Positions 29,628 to 38,682 are shown, counted from the stretch's first letter. The stretch: 64,000 nucleotides of DNA from Nitrospira sp. (GCA_023248215.1 JAHFEW010000005.1:32198-96197); one strand, 5' to 3'. Notes: generated from the letters alone by a model not told the origin. Numbers and translations: made by a program.

Positions 29628-29775
29628 CGCGTGCCGGTGCGCTACCGTACAGCCAGGACAGAACGGGGTTCCATGCCGGCAAGACGGTCAGGCTCAGGCC
29701 TCCTACACTGGGATTCGCGACTGTGAAACGGTTAGCCCGCCGGATTGCCCGCCGGATTCGATGTCACTTGTCGCT

Positions 29776-29790
29776 CTGCAAGAAATGCAG
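29776..29790. promoter_or_regulatory. Candidate enhancer (UAS) CTGCA-AGAAA-TGCAG
   Basis: Perfect 5-bp inverted repeat with 5-nt spacer; same motif as 29820. Confidence 0.6.
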
Positions 29791-29819
29791 TCGTCAAATC
29801 GCTGAGAATCGGAATCTTG

Positions 29820-29834
29820 CTGCAGAATTTGCAG
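29820..29834. promoter_or_regulatory. Candidate enhancer (UAS) CTGCA-GAATT-TGCAG
   Basis: Perfect 5-bp inverted repeat with 5-nt spacer, 44 bp from the first copy. Confidence 0.6.
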
Positions 29835-29940
29835 AGGCCTCTCCCGCACATTCCTCATAGTTTGTACGAACGCCCACGCCAATACCGTAAGTCCTCGATT
29901 TGTTGCGCATCGCACGCATCGATCTCCTGACTCATTTTTT

Positions 29941-29957
29941 TGGCATTCCCCCTGCAA
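29941..29957 (+). promoter_or_regulatory. Sigma-54 (-24/-12) promoter candidate, TGGCATTCCCCCTGCAA
   Basis: TGGCA...TGCA with GG-N10-GC spacing; two UAS-like palindromes 107-165 bp upstream. Confidence 0.7.
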
Positions 29958-30123
29958 TAGCCTCGATCTGTCACAACCGGTCTCTCCATGATGACGTGCG
30001 CAGGATGACAGCGCTGTCGTCACGTGGAGAACCGCCGCATCAACTTGGCCGCCCTCATTCTGATGAGCGGCTGTGTGTAACCGCCTGCGGGCAGCTTGAT
30101 CAGAACACGGAAAGGCACGGTAC

Positions 30124-30813
30124 ATGGATTCAATGGGAAAGATGACCTTGGAACGAGTGATCGATGTGGGCCCTGCCGGCTTTCACCCTCCGTCGGCGAT
30201 GGAACTGGGTGTCACCCACCCTGATTCTGGGTACGGTCTGCTCTATGGCCGCCATGCCCCGCAAGATGAGGTGATCGCCGAGTCCGCAAGGCAATTGTTC
30301 ACCAGGAAGAATCCGACGATCTTCCCGGGGCCGTTGTACTTATGGGCCTGGAATCCGGAATGGATCGCCAAGGGGCAGGCTCTGTTGAGACTCGCGGCGG
30401 AGATCCCGGGCGTCATGATTATTCCGATGCCGGACTATCGACCTAAGTATCCCAAAATCGACCCGGAAGAGGTTATCAACCCGAATCATCCGAACCTGAC
30501 GATCTGGGGAAACAAGATCGAGGTGGCCCTGTTCATTGGCATTCACTGCCACTACGCCAACCTGGCGCTACGTATGGTGCGGGCGGGAACGAATTGTCTC
30601 ACCGTCGCCTTCTGCCATGACATCCATGAGGACGCCATGCTCAGTGTGCAGGATCTCGATGTGAAGCAGATGGATCACATCATCGATATTTTTCGAACGG
30701 TCCGGAAGGAGCTCGGAATCGAGATGCCGAAGAATGGGCACACCGTCCGTCTGACTGAGACACAGATGCGCGCGAACCATGGGGTCGAGCGAGTGAATCC
30801 ATGGCCGGCCTGA
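30124..30813 (+). CDS. CO dehydrogenase beta/epsilon (CdhB-like) family protein; epsilon-like subunit of multisubunit 2-oxoacid:ferredoxin oxidoreductases
   Basis: RKNPTIFPGPLYLWAWN...MPDYRPKYPKIDPEEVINPNHPNLTIWGNKIEVALFIGIHCHYANLALRMVRAG; paralog at 33627. Family call from memory. Confidence 0.5.
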   Translation: MDSMGKMTLERVIDVGPAGFHPPSAMELGVTHPDSGYGLLYGRHAPQDEVIAESARQLFTRKNPTIFPGPLYLWAWNPEWIAKGQALLRLAAEIPGVMIIPMPDYRPKYPKIDPEEVINPNHPNLTIWGNKIEVALFIGIHCHYANLALRMVRAGTNCLTVAFCHDIHEDAMLSVQDLDVKQMDHIIDIFRTVRKELGIEMPKNGHTVRLTETQMRANHGVERVNPWPA

Positions 30814-30871
30814 GGGTTGAGTGTCCGACTTAGGTGGGAAGGCAACCAAGCAACAGTACAGGAGTCCGAGC

Positions 30872-31162
30872 ATGCCGGTGAACGCTGAACGTCCCGCGAA
30901 ACCACCCGCCCTCGTGCACTATGTACCGAGCGAGGAATGGATTGCGCGAATCGGTCGCCTGCAAGATGCGCTGACAGTTTGCCCAACGGATGTCTTGGCA
31001 CGGTGTGAATTGGCGACGTTATTGGAGAAGTTGGAGCAACCGGAGGAGGCCTTGTCTCATTGGCAAGTGGTGCTGGCCTGCGATCCTAATAGTCTCAACG
31101 CGCGTGAAGGAGTGGCTCGCTGTCGTCAGCAGACAGGCCGTCCGCTACAGTCGCATATGTGA
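30872..31162 (+). CDS. Small TPR-like protein
   Basis: LQDALTVCPTDVLARCELATLLEKLEQPEEALSHWQVVLACDPNSLNAREGVARCR, TPR-like periodicity. Confidence 0.55.
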   Translation: MPVNAERPAKPPALVHYVPSEEWIARIGRLQDALTVCPTDVLARCELATLLEKLEQPEEALSHWQVVLACDPNSLNAREGVARCRQQTGRPLQSHM

Positions 31163-31497
31163 GAGTGCGCATGCCGACGCTGTGGGGTTGTCTCGATCAA
31201 ATGGATGAAGCCCTCTCTGGCACTCGTTGGATCCTGCTGAGGACCGTGTTGCCTGGGGGCACGGCGATCCGCATCCGGGCCTATCTCGGAGAGCAGGCCC
31301 TAATCGCGAGAGGAACGGAACGGGTAGAGCTTTCGCGCGTGAAGGTGGGGGAATTTGTAGAAGTCACCTATCACCGGGGACAGGCTGGCTTCATGGAGGC
31401 CGACACAATTTATGTTCGTCCGGACCATGTTTTTGTGGCCGAAGGGAGCGAGGAAAGCTCATCTGGGTTCTCGAGGGGCTCATGGAATGGGCGGTGA
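31159..31497 (+). CDS. Small hypothetical protein
   Basis: ORF with ATGTGAGA-type overlap to the TPR protein; no family recognised. Confidence 0.4.
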   Translation: MRVRMPTLWGCLDQMDEALSGTRWILLRTVLPGGTAIRIRAYLGEQALIARGTERVELSRVKVGEFVEVTYHRGQAGFMEADTIYVRPDHVFVAEGSEESSSGFSRGSWNGR

Positions 31498-31860
31498 ATC
31501 GCCGGGGACACAGGCGACTTGTGTCGTCTCAACCAGCATTGGGTTCAATTGGAGTGGGGGCCTTGTCGTGCGGATGCTCGTGAATGGTGAGGGATCTCGA
31601 ACGTGTCGTATGGTTCGGGCGGAAGCGGCTCAGCAGGTGATGGGTGTCGTGCACAACAGCGTGATGATCGATTGATGCGACCACTAGGGATTGAGGGCGA
31701 GACTCTCAGGATTCGGAACAACGCGCGATCATCTTCACCCATACCATGCGAGCGCCAATACATAGGGGAGGCCAGCACGTTGAGACGACAAGGAAGTCAG
31801 AGAGGCCGACAGCGGTCTGGCCAAAGAGGCGGACGGAGTCAAACAAGGAGAACTAAGCCT

Positions 31861-32139
31861 ATGGTGAAGGACACGAACGTCGTGCTTGTGCAGTACCCAC
31901 GGGGCGCGACCGCTCTCGTCTGGCTCGATCCCGCCAGCCGAGCGGTTTTGAGCAGCCATGCCGGGTTGAGCGCCATGCTTCACCAGGGAGTGAGGGACTG
32001 GGACGGTCGATTGGTATTTCCTGATAGGGGGCAAGATTTTTTGACGGCGGTGTATGATCGCCTCTTCATCAATGGCTGCTCCGTTCAGTGGATGAATGCG
32101 ACGGCCACCGTCACGGTTCAACGAAGTTACCGTGTCTAG
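31861..32139 (+). CDS. Small hypothetical protein in the OFOR-like cluster
   Basis: MVKDTNVVLVQYPRGATALVWLDPASRAVLSSHAGLSAMLHQGV...; cotranscribed orientation. Confidence 0.45.
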   Translation: MVKDTNVVLVQYPRGATALVWLDPASRAVLSSHAGLSAMLHQGVRDWDGRLVFPDRGQDFLTAVYDRLFINGCSVQWMNATATVTVQRSYRV

Positions 32140-33601
32140 CACCAATCAAATCGACATGACTCCCTTTACCGCCTGGCTTCCTCCTCATCCCACCAAGGAC
32201 TTCGATTTGGTCGTCAAAGTCGTAGGATCTGGCGCGTTACAGCTCCATCAGGATTGGATGCCGCTCGCAGAGGTCCTGATCGATCAAGGATTAGCGGTGA
32301 TGGCTCAATGTCGGAGGCTGAACGGCGACGCCGATGACGTGGTGCTGCAGCTTCGCATGGCCGTTCAGCCGTTTTATTCAATGGGAGATGGGTGCGATGT
32401 CCTCATCCATGTGGGAAACCATGCGCCCGAATTCGGGCGGTGCAATCTCCAGCCGGGAAGCGTGCTGCTGTGGGAACCTCCGCAGGCTAGACGAAGTGCC
32501 TCAATCGTTCCGGAGGGAGTGGTGACGTATGCGCTCCCGCTCACGGAACTCTGTGCTCCGCATGGCGAGGGGATGTCCGGCAAGGGGCTCGCCGCGCTGG
32601 GAGTCCTGTTGCACTTGCTCGGATGCCCTGAGGACGCGCTCCACCGTGTCACCCTGCTGTTGGCGGCCCCTCGATCGTTCGCCGCCGGAGTTGAATTCGC
32701 CCATCGTGAGATCACGAAACGCGATGCCTATTGGCTTCCCCTTCCCACAACCGACGGTGGGCGCCGCCAGGTCCTGCTGGCTTCAGAACAGGCGATGATG
32801 CTGGGATTCGCGGTGAGTTCCTGTGAATGCTGGACGACGTGTGACTGTGAGTTGCTCCAGTCACCGGCAGAGTGGATGGCCAGACACATGGGGATCGCCA
32901 GGGGCATGGTATCGGTGTTGGAGAGCGAGAGGCACCCGGGTGTGCAAGTGTACCGAGGACCTCAAGGAAAGGTGATAGCCCTTTGTCGGGGAGATGATGC
33001 CGCGATGACGTCCTGCCTTGCCGGATTTCAAGCCCCGCGAATCCTCGTGGCCGCCGACGTCACGGATGTCCTGAAGCTCTTGATCAAGGGCCACGATCTT
33101 ATCCGCAGCGGACTAAGCGATGGCGTCGGGATTCTGATCGAGGACACGCTCGCGATGCGTCATGAAAGCGTCGAGCTCAGTGTTATGCAGAGGGTGGTCA
33201 GACGAAGAGGAGCTGACGCACTACACGCGGTCATGACTGTTCAATCTGACCTGCCGGTGACTCCGGCTGACCGCGATAGAGAAGGCGAGGTGGACGTGGG
33301 ATTTGTCTCCTGGGGTTCAGCTCAAGGGGTGGTTCGAGATGCCGTAGCACTCTGTCGAGGTGTTGGGCTCAACGTGGCTGGCTTGTATCCCAAAGCCATC
33401 GCCCCGTTTCCAACGCAGGGGCTGGAGGCGTTTGCCCGAACGGTGCGGCGCGTCGTCCTGGTCGAATCGAGCCAGAGCCATGGGTATGGAGAGCGGCTAC
33501 GGGCGGCTTGTTCGTTCCAGCCTGCGGTGCTCACGCCGCCATCCGGGAAGTCGCTCACGCCGATGGATATTTTTCTTCGAGAAGGGTTGGGGACCGTATG
33601 A
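32132..33601 (+). CDS. 2-oxoacid:ferredoxin oxidoreductase gamma/alpha-fusion-like protein (KorA-like), degenerate
   Basis: N-terminal gamma-like VVKVVGSGALQLHQDWMPLAEVLIDQGL...; C-terminal alpha-like VDVGFVSWGSAQGVVRDAVALCRGVGLNVAGLYPKAIAPFPTQGLEAFARTVRRVVLVESSQSHGYGERL. Confidence 0.6.
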   Translation: MSSTNQIDMTPFTAWLPPHPTKDFDLVVKVVGSGALQLHQDWMPLAEVLIDQGLAVMAQCRRLNGDADDVVLQLRMAVQPFYSMGDGCDVLIHVGNHAPEFGRCNLQPGSVLLWEPPQARRSASIVPEGVVTYALPLTELCAPHGEGMSGKGLAALGVLLHLLGCPEDALHRVTLLLAAPRSFAAGVEFAHREITKRDAYWLPLPTTDGGRRQVLLASEQAMMLGFAVSSCECWTTCDCELLQSPAEWMARHMGIARGMVSVLESERHPGVQVYRGPQGKVIALCRGDDAAMTSCLAGFQAPRILVAADVTDVLKLLIKGHDLIRSGLSDGVGILIEDTLAMRHESVELSVMQRVVRRRGADALHAVMTVQSDLPVTPADRDREGEVDVGFVSWGSAQGVVRDAVALCRGVGLNVAGLYPKAIAPFPTQGLEAFARTVRRVVLVESSQSHGYGERLRAACSFQPAVLTPPSGKSLTPMDIFLREGLGTV

Positions 33602-33626
33602 ACCACGATGGAAAGGAGTTGAAGGG

Positions 33627-34205
33627 ATGGAACCGTACGAAATGACCATTGGGCCTGAAGGGTATCTGCCTCCGTCTGTTTCCGAAAGGGGCGTCGTTGG
33701 TCCCTCGAAGGGGGAGGGGCTTGTCATGGGAAAACGGGTGCCGGAGCAGCAGGCGATCGATGAAGTGGCCCGTCGCCTGATTCAGGCCAAGAACCCAACG
33801 ATCTTCCCTGGGCCTTTGGTCTTGTGGGCTTGGAATGAGCGAGCTGTTCGAGAGTCTCGTGTGGTAAAGGCCCTCGCCGAAGCCGTACCCGCCAAATTGA
33901 TCCCCATGGCGGATTACCGGCCGAAGTATCCGAAGATCGAGGCGGAGCGCGAGATCAATCCGAACCATCCGAATCTGACGATCTGGAAAAACAAGATCGA
34001 TGTCTGTCTCTTCGTCGGTGTGCATTGTCATCAATCCAATATCGCGCTCAAAATCATTCGTGGCGGCACGGACTGTTTCACCATCGCGCTCTGCACGTTC
34101 AGCGGCGACGATGAGGCGCACATCACGATCAGGGACTTGACGGCTGATACCATTCAGCGCATTGCGGATTCAGTCCATCGGCAGAAACAAACGCGGTCCT
34201 CATAG
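33627..34205 (+). CDS. CdhB/epsilon-like protein, paralog of 30124-30813
   Basis: KNPTIFPGPLVLWAWN...MADYRPKYPKIEAEREINPNHPNLTIWKNKIDVCLFVGVHCHQSNIALKIIRGGTDCFTIALC. Confidence 0.55.
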   Translation: MEPYEMTIGPEGYLPPSVSERGVVGPSKGEGLVMGKRVPEQQAIDEVARRLIQAKNPTIFPGPLVLWAWNERAVRESRVVKALAEAVPAKLIPMADYRPKYPKIEAEREINPNHPNLTIWKNKIDVCLFVGVHCHQSNIALKIIRGGTDCFTIALCTFSGDDEAHITIRDLTADTIQRIADSVHRQKQTRSS

Positions 34206-34214
34206 GGGCGCAGG

Positions 34215-35186
34215 ATGACGAACTTGATATCTACCTTCACCAAAAAAGGATATGTCATGCGATATGTACTTGCTGCAGTTGTCGCGGTGATGGTTGGAAT
34301 GGACTCGTCCGCCTGGGCCTATGAAGAAGGCGCTGTTACGGATGGTGGCCGACTAGTAGGATCAATTACGCTCGACGGCCACGTTCCCAAGCCGAAAGGG
34401 TACAACCTCGTGACGTTGCCGGACCAATACTATTGCGGGCGCATTTCTGATGGGCAAGGCTGGCGCATCCTGCAACCGTTCCAGGTCGGACCGGCGGGCG
34501 AGTTTCGCGAGGTGGTGGTCTATCTGGAAGGGATCGACAAAGGCAAACCCTTCGCCGAAGGGGGCCTCCCGCAAATCGAAGCGAAAGACTGCCTCTTTGT
34601 CCCGTTCACGACAGTCGTGCGGGGTGATCAAACGGTGACGGTGGTCAACATGGACCCCGTCATGCACGACATTCAGGCTTATGAAACCTCGCAATTGGGT
34701 CCGCGCGTGTTGTTCAACGTGCCACTGCCGATGAATCCGCAGCACCCGCGCAACCTGAAGGATCGCAGCGATGCCGGGATGTACCACAAACACATGGCCG
34801 GCCCGCCGATGAAACAATTGGTCAATCTCAGCAAGGGCCGCCGGGTCTTCGTCATGCAATGCGGTTTCCATGCGTACATGGAGAGCTGGGGCCTGGCTGT
34901 CACCAATCCGTACTTTGCCAAGACGGACGAGCAGGGGCGGTTCACCATGACCGATGTGCCGCCGGGCACCTATAAGCTGGTCGTCTGGCATCCCTATATC
35001 CGTAGCGCCATAGAGCAAACCGTCACCATCGGCCCGAAGGGGACCGTGGAGGCAACTATCGTGGTTCCGGCCCCGACGGGGCGGCTCTACGCCAACGAGG
35101 TGATGGATCATCCGTACGTTCGCTACAACGTACCTGAGAAAACGCAGAGAGAAATCGATCCGATGATCAAGAAGCAGGATCACTGA
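34215..35186 (+). CDS. Exported cupredoxin-like/carboxypeptidase-regulatory-domain protein
   Basis: Signal peptide (MRYVLAAVVAVMVGMDSSAWA); VNMDPVMHDIQAYE, FVMQCGFHAYMESWGLAV (possible Cu ligands); CarboxypepD_reg-like GRFTMTDVPPGTYKLVVWHP. Confidence 0.7.
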   Translation: MTNLISTFTKKGYVMRYVLAAVVAVMVGMDSSAWAYEEGAVTDGGRLVGSITLDGHVPKPKGYNLVTLPDQYYCGRISDGQGWRILQPFQVGPAGEFREVVVYLEGIDKGKPFAEGGLPQIEAKDCLFVPFTTVVRGDQTVTVVNMDPVMHDIQAYETSQLGPRVLFNVPLPMNPQHPRNLKDRSDAGMYHKHMAGPPMKQLVNLSKGRRVFVMQCGFHAYMESWGLAVTNPYFAKTDEQGRFTMTDVPPGTYKLVVWHPYIRSAIEQTVTIGPKGTVEATIVVPAPTGRLYANEVMDHPYVRYNVPEKTQREIDPMIKKQDH

Positions 35187-35280
35187 ACAGGGAGTGACGA
35201 GGGTACGAAGCACACGCGACATTTGGTAGATGCCGACCAGTGAAACACAATGAAGCACACACGTATGGCGACGCTGGAAC

Positions 35281-35526
35281 GTGATCCTCAACGCGTCGTC
35301 GGTCATCGGAGCGTTGTTGATCGTGGCCCGGATGGCCTGGGGGCTCGATACACAGGGCATCGTCGTCGAATAAACACCCGAGGGCAAGAAGCTGGCGATG
35401 CAGATTTCCGTCCCGACCGGACGGCTAAACACCAACCAAATGGTGGATCACCCCTATACTCGCTACGGCATCGCGGAGAATGCGCAGAGTCAGATTGTGC
35501 CGACCTTAATACGTCAGACACCATAG
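35281..35526 (+). pseudogene. Degenerate, internally deleted tandem copy of the preceding cupredoxin-like gene
   Basis: Frame reads VILNASSVIGALLIVARMAWGLDTQGIVVE*TPEGKKLAMQISVPTGRLNTNQMVDHPYTRYGIAENAQSQIVPTLIRQTP*; compare parent ...VPAPTGRLYANEVMDHPYVRYNVPEKTQREIDPMIKKQDH*. Confidence 0.7.
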
Positions 35527-35635
35527 GAATTCATCACTGCTGCTGGCGTCCCTCCACATGCGGCCAAAAAGCAGTGGGGGGGATTCCTGTGGCGACGAAC
35601 GTATGGTGCCGGGCGAGGAGCTTTAGGGAGAGAGC

Positions 35636-36274
35636 ATGACAAAATCAGAAACTGCGAGTCGCCGGATCGATGTGTTAGCCATTGGCTTATTCGGCCTCGC
35701 CGTCGGAGCCTTGACCGTAGGCATGGCCCAAGTCGGACACATTCCGGAAATGGACAAGGTGGGAGTGTTGGTCATCGCCCTGGTGTTCGGTGGTCTCGTC
35801 CAGGTGCTCGCCGGGGTTGCCGATATTCGATACAACGAACAGCTTGGAGGGACAGCCCTGACGATGTATGGCTTCTTTTGGTTCACGGTGTCTTTAGCCC
35901 AGTTAGTCAGCATGAGCACGACATTCCATTTTGGTAGCGCCCTCTTCGTTCCAATCAACTCTGTGTATGTCTTCTTCTCAGCTGTCATGATCTACCTGAC
36001 CGCGTACCGCTCTGTTGCGTTGAGCCTCCTCCATGTCGTCATTACCCTGGCGTTTTTTTCCACCGTCTGCATGCGGTTGAATCTGACATCGGAAATGTTG
36101 CCGGGACTGGCTCACCTAGCGGTCGGAAGCCTCGCCTTTTATCACGCGATTGGCAGTCTCTCGCAGGCCTATACCGGCAAGGCCATTGTGCCACTGGGGC
36201 CTCCCCTGCTTCGCCATGTACGAGCAAGGGCCACGGTTCCTTCGGAGCCGGTAAGATCGTGGGAAGGCACCTAA
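35636..36274 (+). CDS. GPR1/FUN34/YaaH (AceTr) family acetate-type transporter
   Basis: Six hydrophobic segments; DIRYNEQLGGTALTMYGFFWFTVSL; family-like N-terminal GLFGLAVGALTVGMAQVG. Confidence 0.7.
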   Translation: MTKSETASRRIDVLAIGLFGLAVGALTVGMAQVGHIPEMDKVGVLVIALVFGGLVQVLAGVADIRYNEQLGGTALTMYGFFWFTVSLAQLVSMSTTFHFGSALFVPINSVYVFFSAVMIYLTAYRSVALSLLHVVITLAFFSTVCMRLNLTSEMLPGLAHLAVGSLAFYHAIGSLSQAYTGKAIVPLGPPLLRHVRARATVPSEPVRSWEGT

Positions 36275-36718
36275 ATGTTAATGAGTCAGTGTCGTAAGCT
36301 CGGCCCCGGCCGTGTGGCCCTGGCCGAGATGGCATTGCCCTCTACCGTGGGGCTGCAGTGCTCTTCGGAAACCTGCGCATGATATCCGTTCAAACGCGGC
36401 ATCTTCCCTGATCGATCCCTCCTTCTCGGCAAGCTATACAAACGCGTGTCACTGTAAGCCACGCCTTCGGCCGAACGAAAAAACTTTCCCGGCCTTGAGT
36501 ATTTTATTGCGAGACATGTTATAAGCACCCCCTCAGAGGTCATGCTCTTTGAAGGTCTACGTATTTATTTGGCAGGCCTAACACGAGCCGGTGGGAGGCC
36601 TCTTTAGGCGATAGCTGTCGCTTTCTGAGACAGCATGCCGCATTCAAAGACCATGGCATCGATTTGGCTATAGACGGGCACAGGCATTGTGTCCGGTCAT
36701 CAAGAAGGGGGGGCCTTG

Positions 36719-38545
36719 ATGGCTTGCACAGATGAGTTCGAGGGACAGAAAGCGGAGGGCAAGGCATCAAGTGGTGACGGTGCTTTCTGTCGCGTCGGCC
36801 GGTCGATCGCCCTGGCCGCAGGGGGGGTGCAACAAGGCCGGCAGCGAATATTCTTAGGCGCGGCCATTGTGTTGCTATGTTGTATGATGGCGCCGCCGCT
36901 CCACTCACAAGTCCTTCCCGCACAACCTAGCCAGCTCGGTCCGTTGCCGCCCAAGCCGCCGCAATTGCCCCCTGCGCCACCTCCGGTCCAGCCTCCTGCG
37001 CTGGAAGTGCCTTCGCCGCGCCCAAGTGTTCCCGAGCAGGCTGTCACAGGGCCGAGAATCATGGTGAAGGAAATTCAGTTAGTCGGAAATACAGCGTTTA
37101 CATCCCAAGAGCTGGCCCCAATCACGTCACCCTATACCAATCGCGAACTGACGGCTGAAGACTTGGAAGCCTTGCGATTGGCCCTCACGTATTATTACAT
37201 CAACCACGGATACCTGACCTCAGGGGCTGTGATCCCGGAACAGGATGTCGCAGACGGCGTCCTCACGATGCAGATCGTGGAGGGGAAGTTGACGGAGGTC
37301 AATATCGACGACACCAAGTGGTTTCGCCCCTCGTATTTTCAGAGTCGGATCAATCTGGCGGCAGGGCCTCCGTTGAACGTCGGCGAATTGCAGGAGCGAC
37401 TCCAACTGCTTCAAGCCAATCCCCGGATCGAACGCCTCAATGCCGAACTTCTGCCGGGGGTGACGAGGGGAGAGAGCACCCTCAATGTCAAAGTCAAAGA
37501 GGCGAATCCTTTCAAAGCGTGGCTAGAGTTCAATAACTACCAGTCGCCTAATGTCGGAGCCGAGCAAGGGTTCGTGACGCTGGCCCACCAGAACCTCCTC
37601 GGGTTCGGCGATACGCTGAGTCTGCAGTATGGACGGTCGGCGGGGATTAATCCGATGCTGAACTTTCGTTATGAAGTGCCGGTGAACGCCCATGACACCA
37701 CCGTGGCCTTTCAATACCGGCGCTTCGACTTCAAAGTGACGGAAGATCCGTTCGAGGATCTGGACATTAGGAATAAGGCGCAGATTTTCGGTGTCTCCGT
37801 CCGGCATCCTGTCTACCGCAGGATCGACAGGGAATTCGCCGTTTCCTTCACGGGAGAACATGAAGAGAATGAAAGCTCAGTCGGGGGCGCCCCGACTGAG
37901 TTGGTCGCAGGCTCGCCCGGTGGAAAATTCCGCGTGACTGCTCTGCGGTTCGGGCAGGAATATGCGCAACGTTCTGCCGAGCAGGTCTTCTCGGCCTCGT
38001 CGCGTTTCTCGGTGGGAGTGGGCGCACTAGGGGCCACGGCTAACGGCGATCAGAATCTGCCCGACGCCCGCTTCTTCTCATGGTTGGGGCAGGCTCAGGT
38101 GATCCGCCAGCTGCCCTGGAGGCGGACGCAACTGGTGGGGCGCGGCGTCGTGCAGTTGTCGAACGACCATCTGTTTCCGCTCGAACAGATGGCAGTCGGC
38201 GGACGGTATAGCGTCCGAGGCTACCGCGAGTTCACGTTGATTCGCGACAATGCCGCGATGGGCTCGATCGAGGCCCGTGTACCGGTCTATACGACGCAAG
38301 CCGGTGTGGACTCGGTCTTTCTTGCGCCTTTTTTCGATATCGGGCATGGGTGGCAAACCACGGTGGCGACGCCGGATTCTCCCCCCAAAACCCTGGCGAG
38401 TGTCGGCATCGGCGCCATCTGGAACTTTTGGCGCGGCAGTCGTTTCGAGATTTATTGGGGGAAACAACTCAAGAAGTTCGATACGGATCAGGGCAATCTC
38501 CAGGATCACGGAGTCCATCTGCAACTGGTGGTGGAGGCTTTCTAG
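36719..38545 (+). CDS. ShlB/FhaC/HecB-type two-partner secretion outer-membrane transporter (TpsB)
   Basis: Proline-rich N-terminal linker, POTRA MVKEIQLVGNTAFTSQEL, C-terminal beta-barrel with VRGYREFTLIRDNA motif. Confidence 0.9.
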   Translation: MACTDEFEGQKAEGKASSGDGAFCRVGRSIALAAGGVQQGRQRIFLGAAIVLLCCMMAPPLHSQVLPAQPSQLGPLPPKPPQLPPAPPPVQPPALEVPSPRPSVPEQAVTGPRIMVKEIQLVGNTAFTSQELAPITSPYTNRELTAEDLEALRLALTYYYINHGYLTSGAVIPEQDVADGVLTMQIVEGKLTEVNIDDTKWFRPSYFQSRINLAAGPPLNVGELQERLQLLQANPRIERLNAELLPGVTRGESTLNVKVKEANPFKAWLEFNNYQSPNVGAEQGFVTLAHQNLLGFGDTLSLQYGRSAGINPMLNFRYEVPVNAHDTTVAFQYRRFDFKVTEDPFEDLDIRNKAQIFGVSVRHPVYRRIDREFAVSFTGEHEENESSVGGAPTELVAGSPGGKFRVTALRFGQEYAQRSAEQVFSASSRFSVGVGALGATANGDQNLPDARFFSWLGQAQVIRQLPWRRTQLVGRGVVQLSNDHLFPLEQMAVGGRYSVRGYREFTLIRDNAAMGSIEARVPVYTTQAGVDSVFLAPFFDIGHGWQTTVATPDSPPKTLASVGIGAIWNFWRGSRFEIYWGKQLKKFDTDQGNLQDHGVHLQLVVEAF

Positions 38546-38682
38546 GAACGGGACAAGAGGCGCAGAGCCGACGATGGCCATGTACGTATGGATCTAGTGC
38601 CAGTCCCTACAGAGTTCAGCGTGCATTGAACTTGTCTGTCGAATTGGAGTAAGAGAGCTGGGTCAGGCTAAGGAGGATCACG

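Noticed and set aside
31498-31860. Additional small ORFs between 31497 and 31861
   Set aside because: Competing short frames with no convincing start, family or codon signal; left unannotated.
30124-33601. Functional rTCA-type 2-oxoglutarate/pyruvate:ferredoxin oxidoreductase
   Set aside because: No TPP-binding beta subunit or ferredoxin subunit in the cluster, and the alpha-like protein lacks the YPITP-type motif.
36673-36695. Possible sigma-54 promoter upstream of tpsB (GGGCACAGGCATTGTG)
   Set aside because: The -12 element has GT in place of the essential GC.
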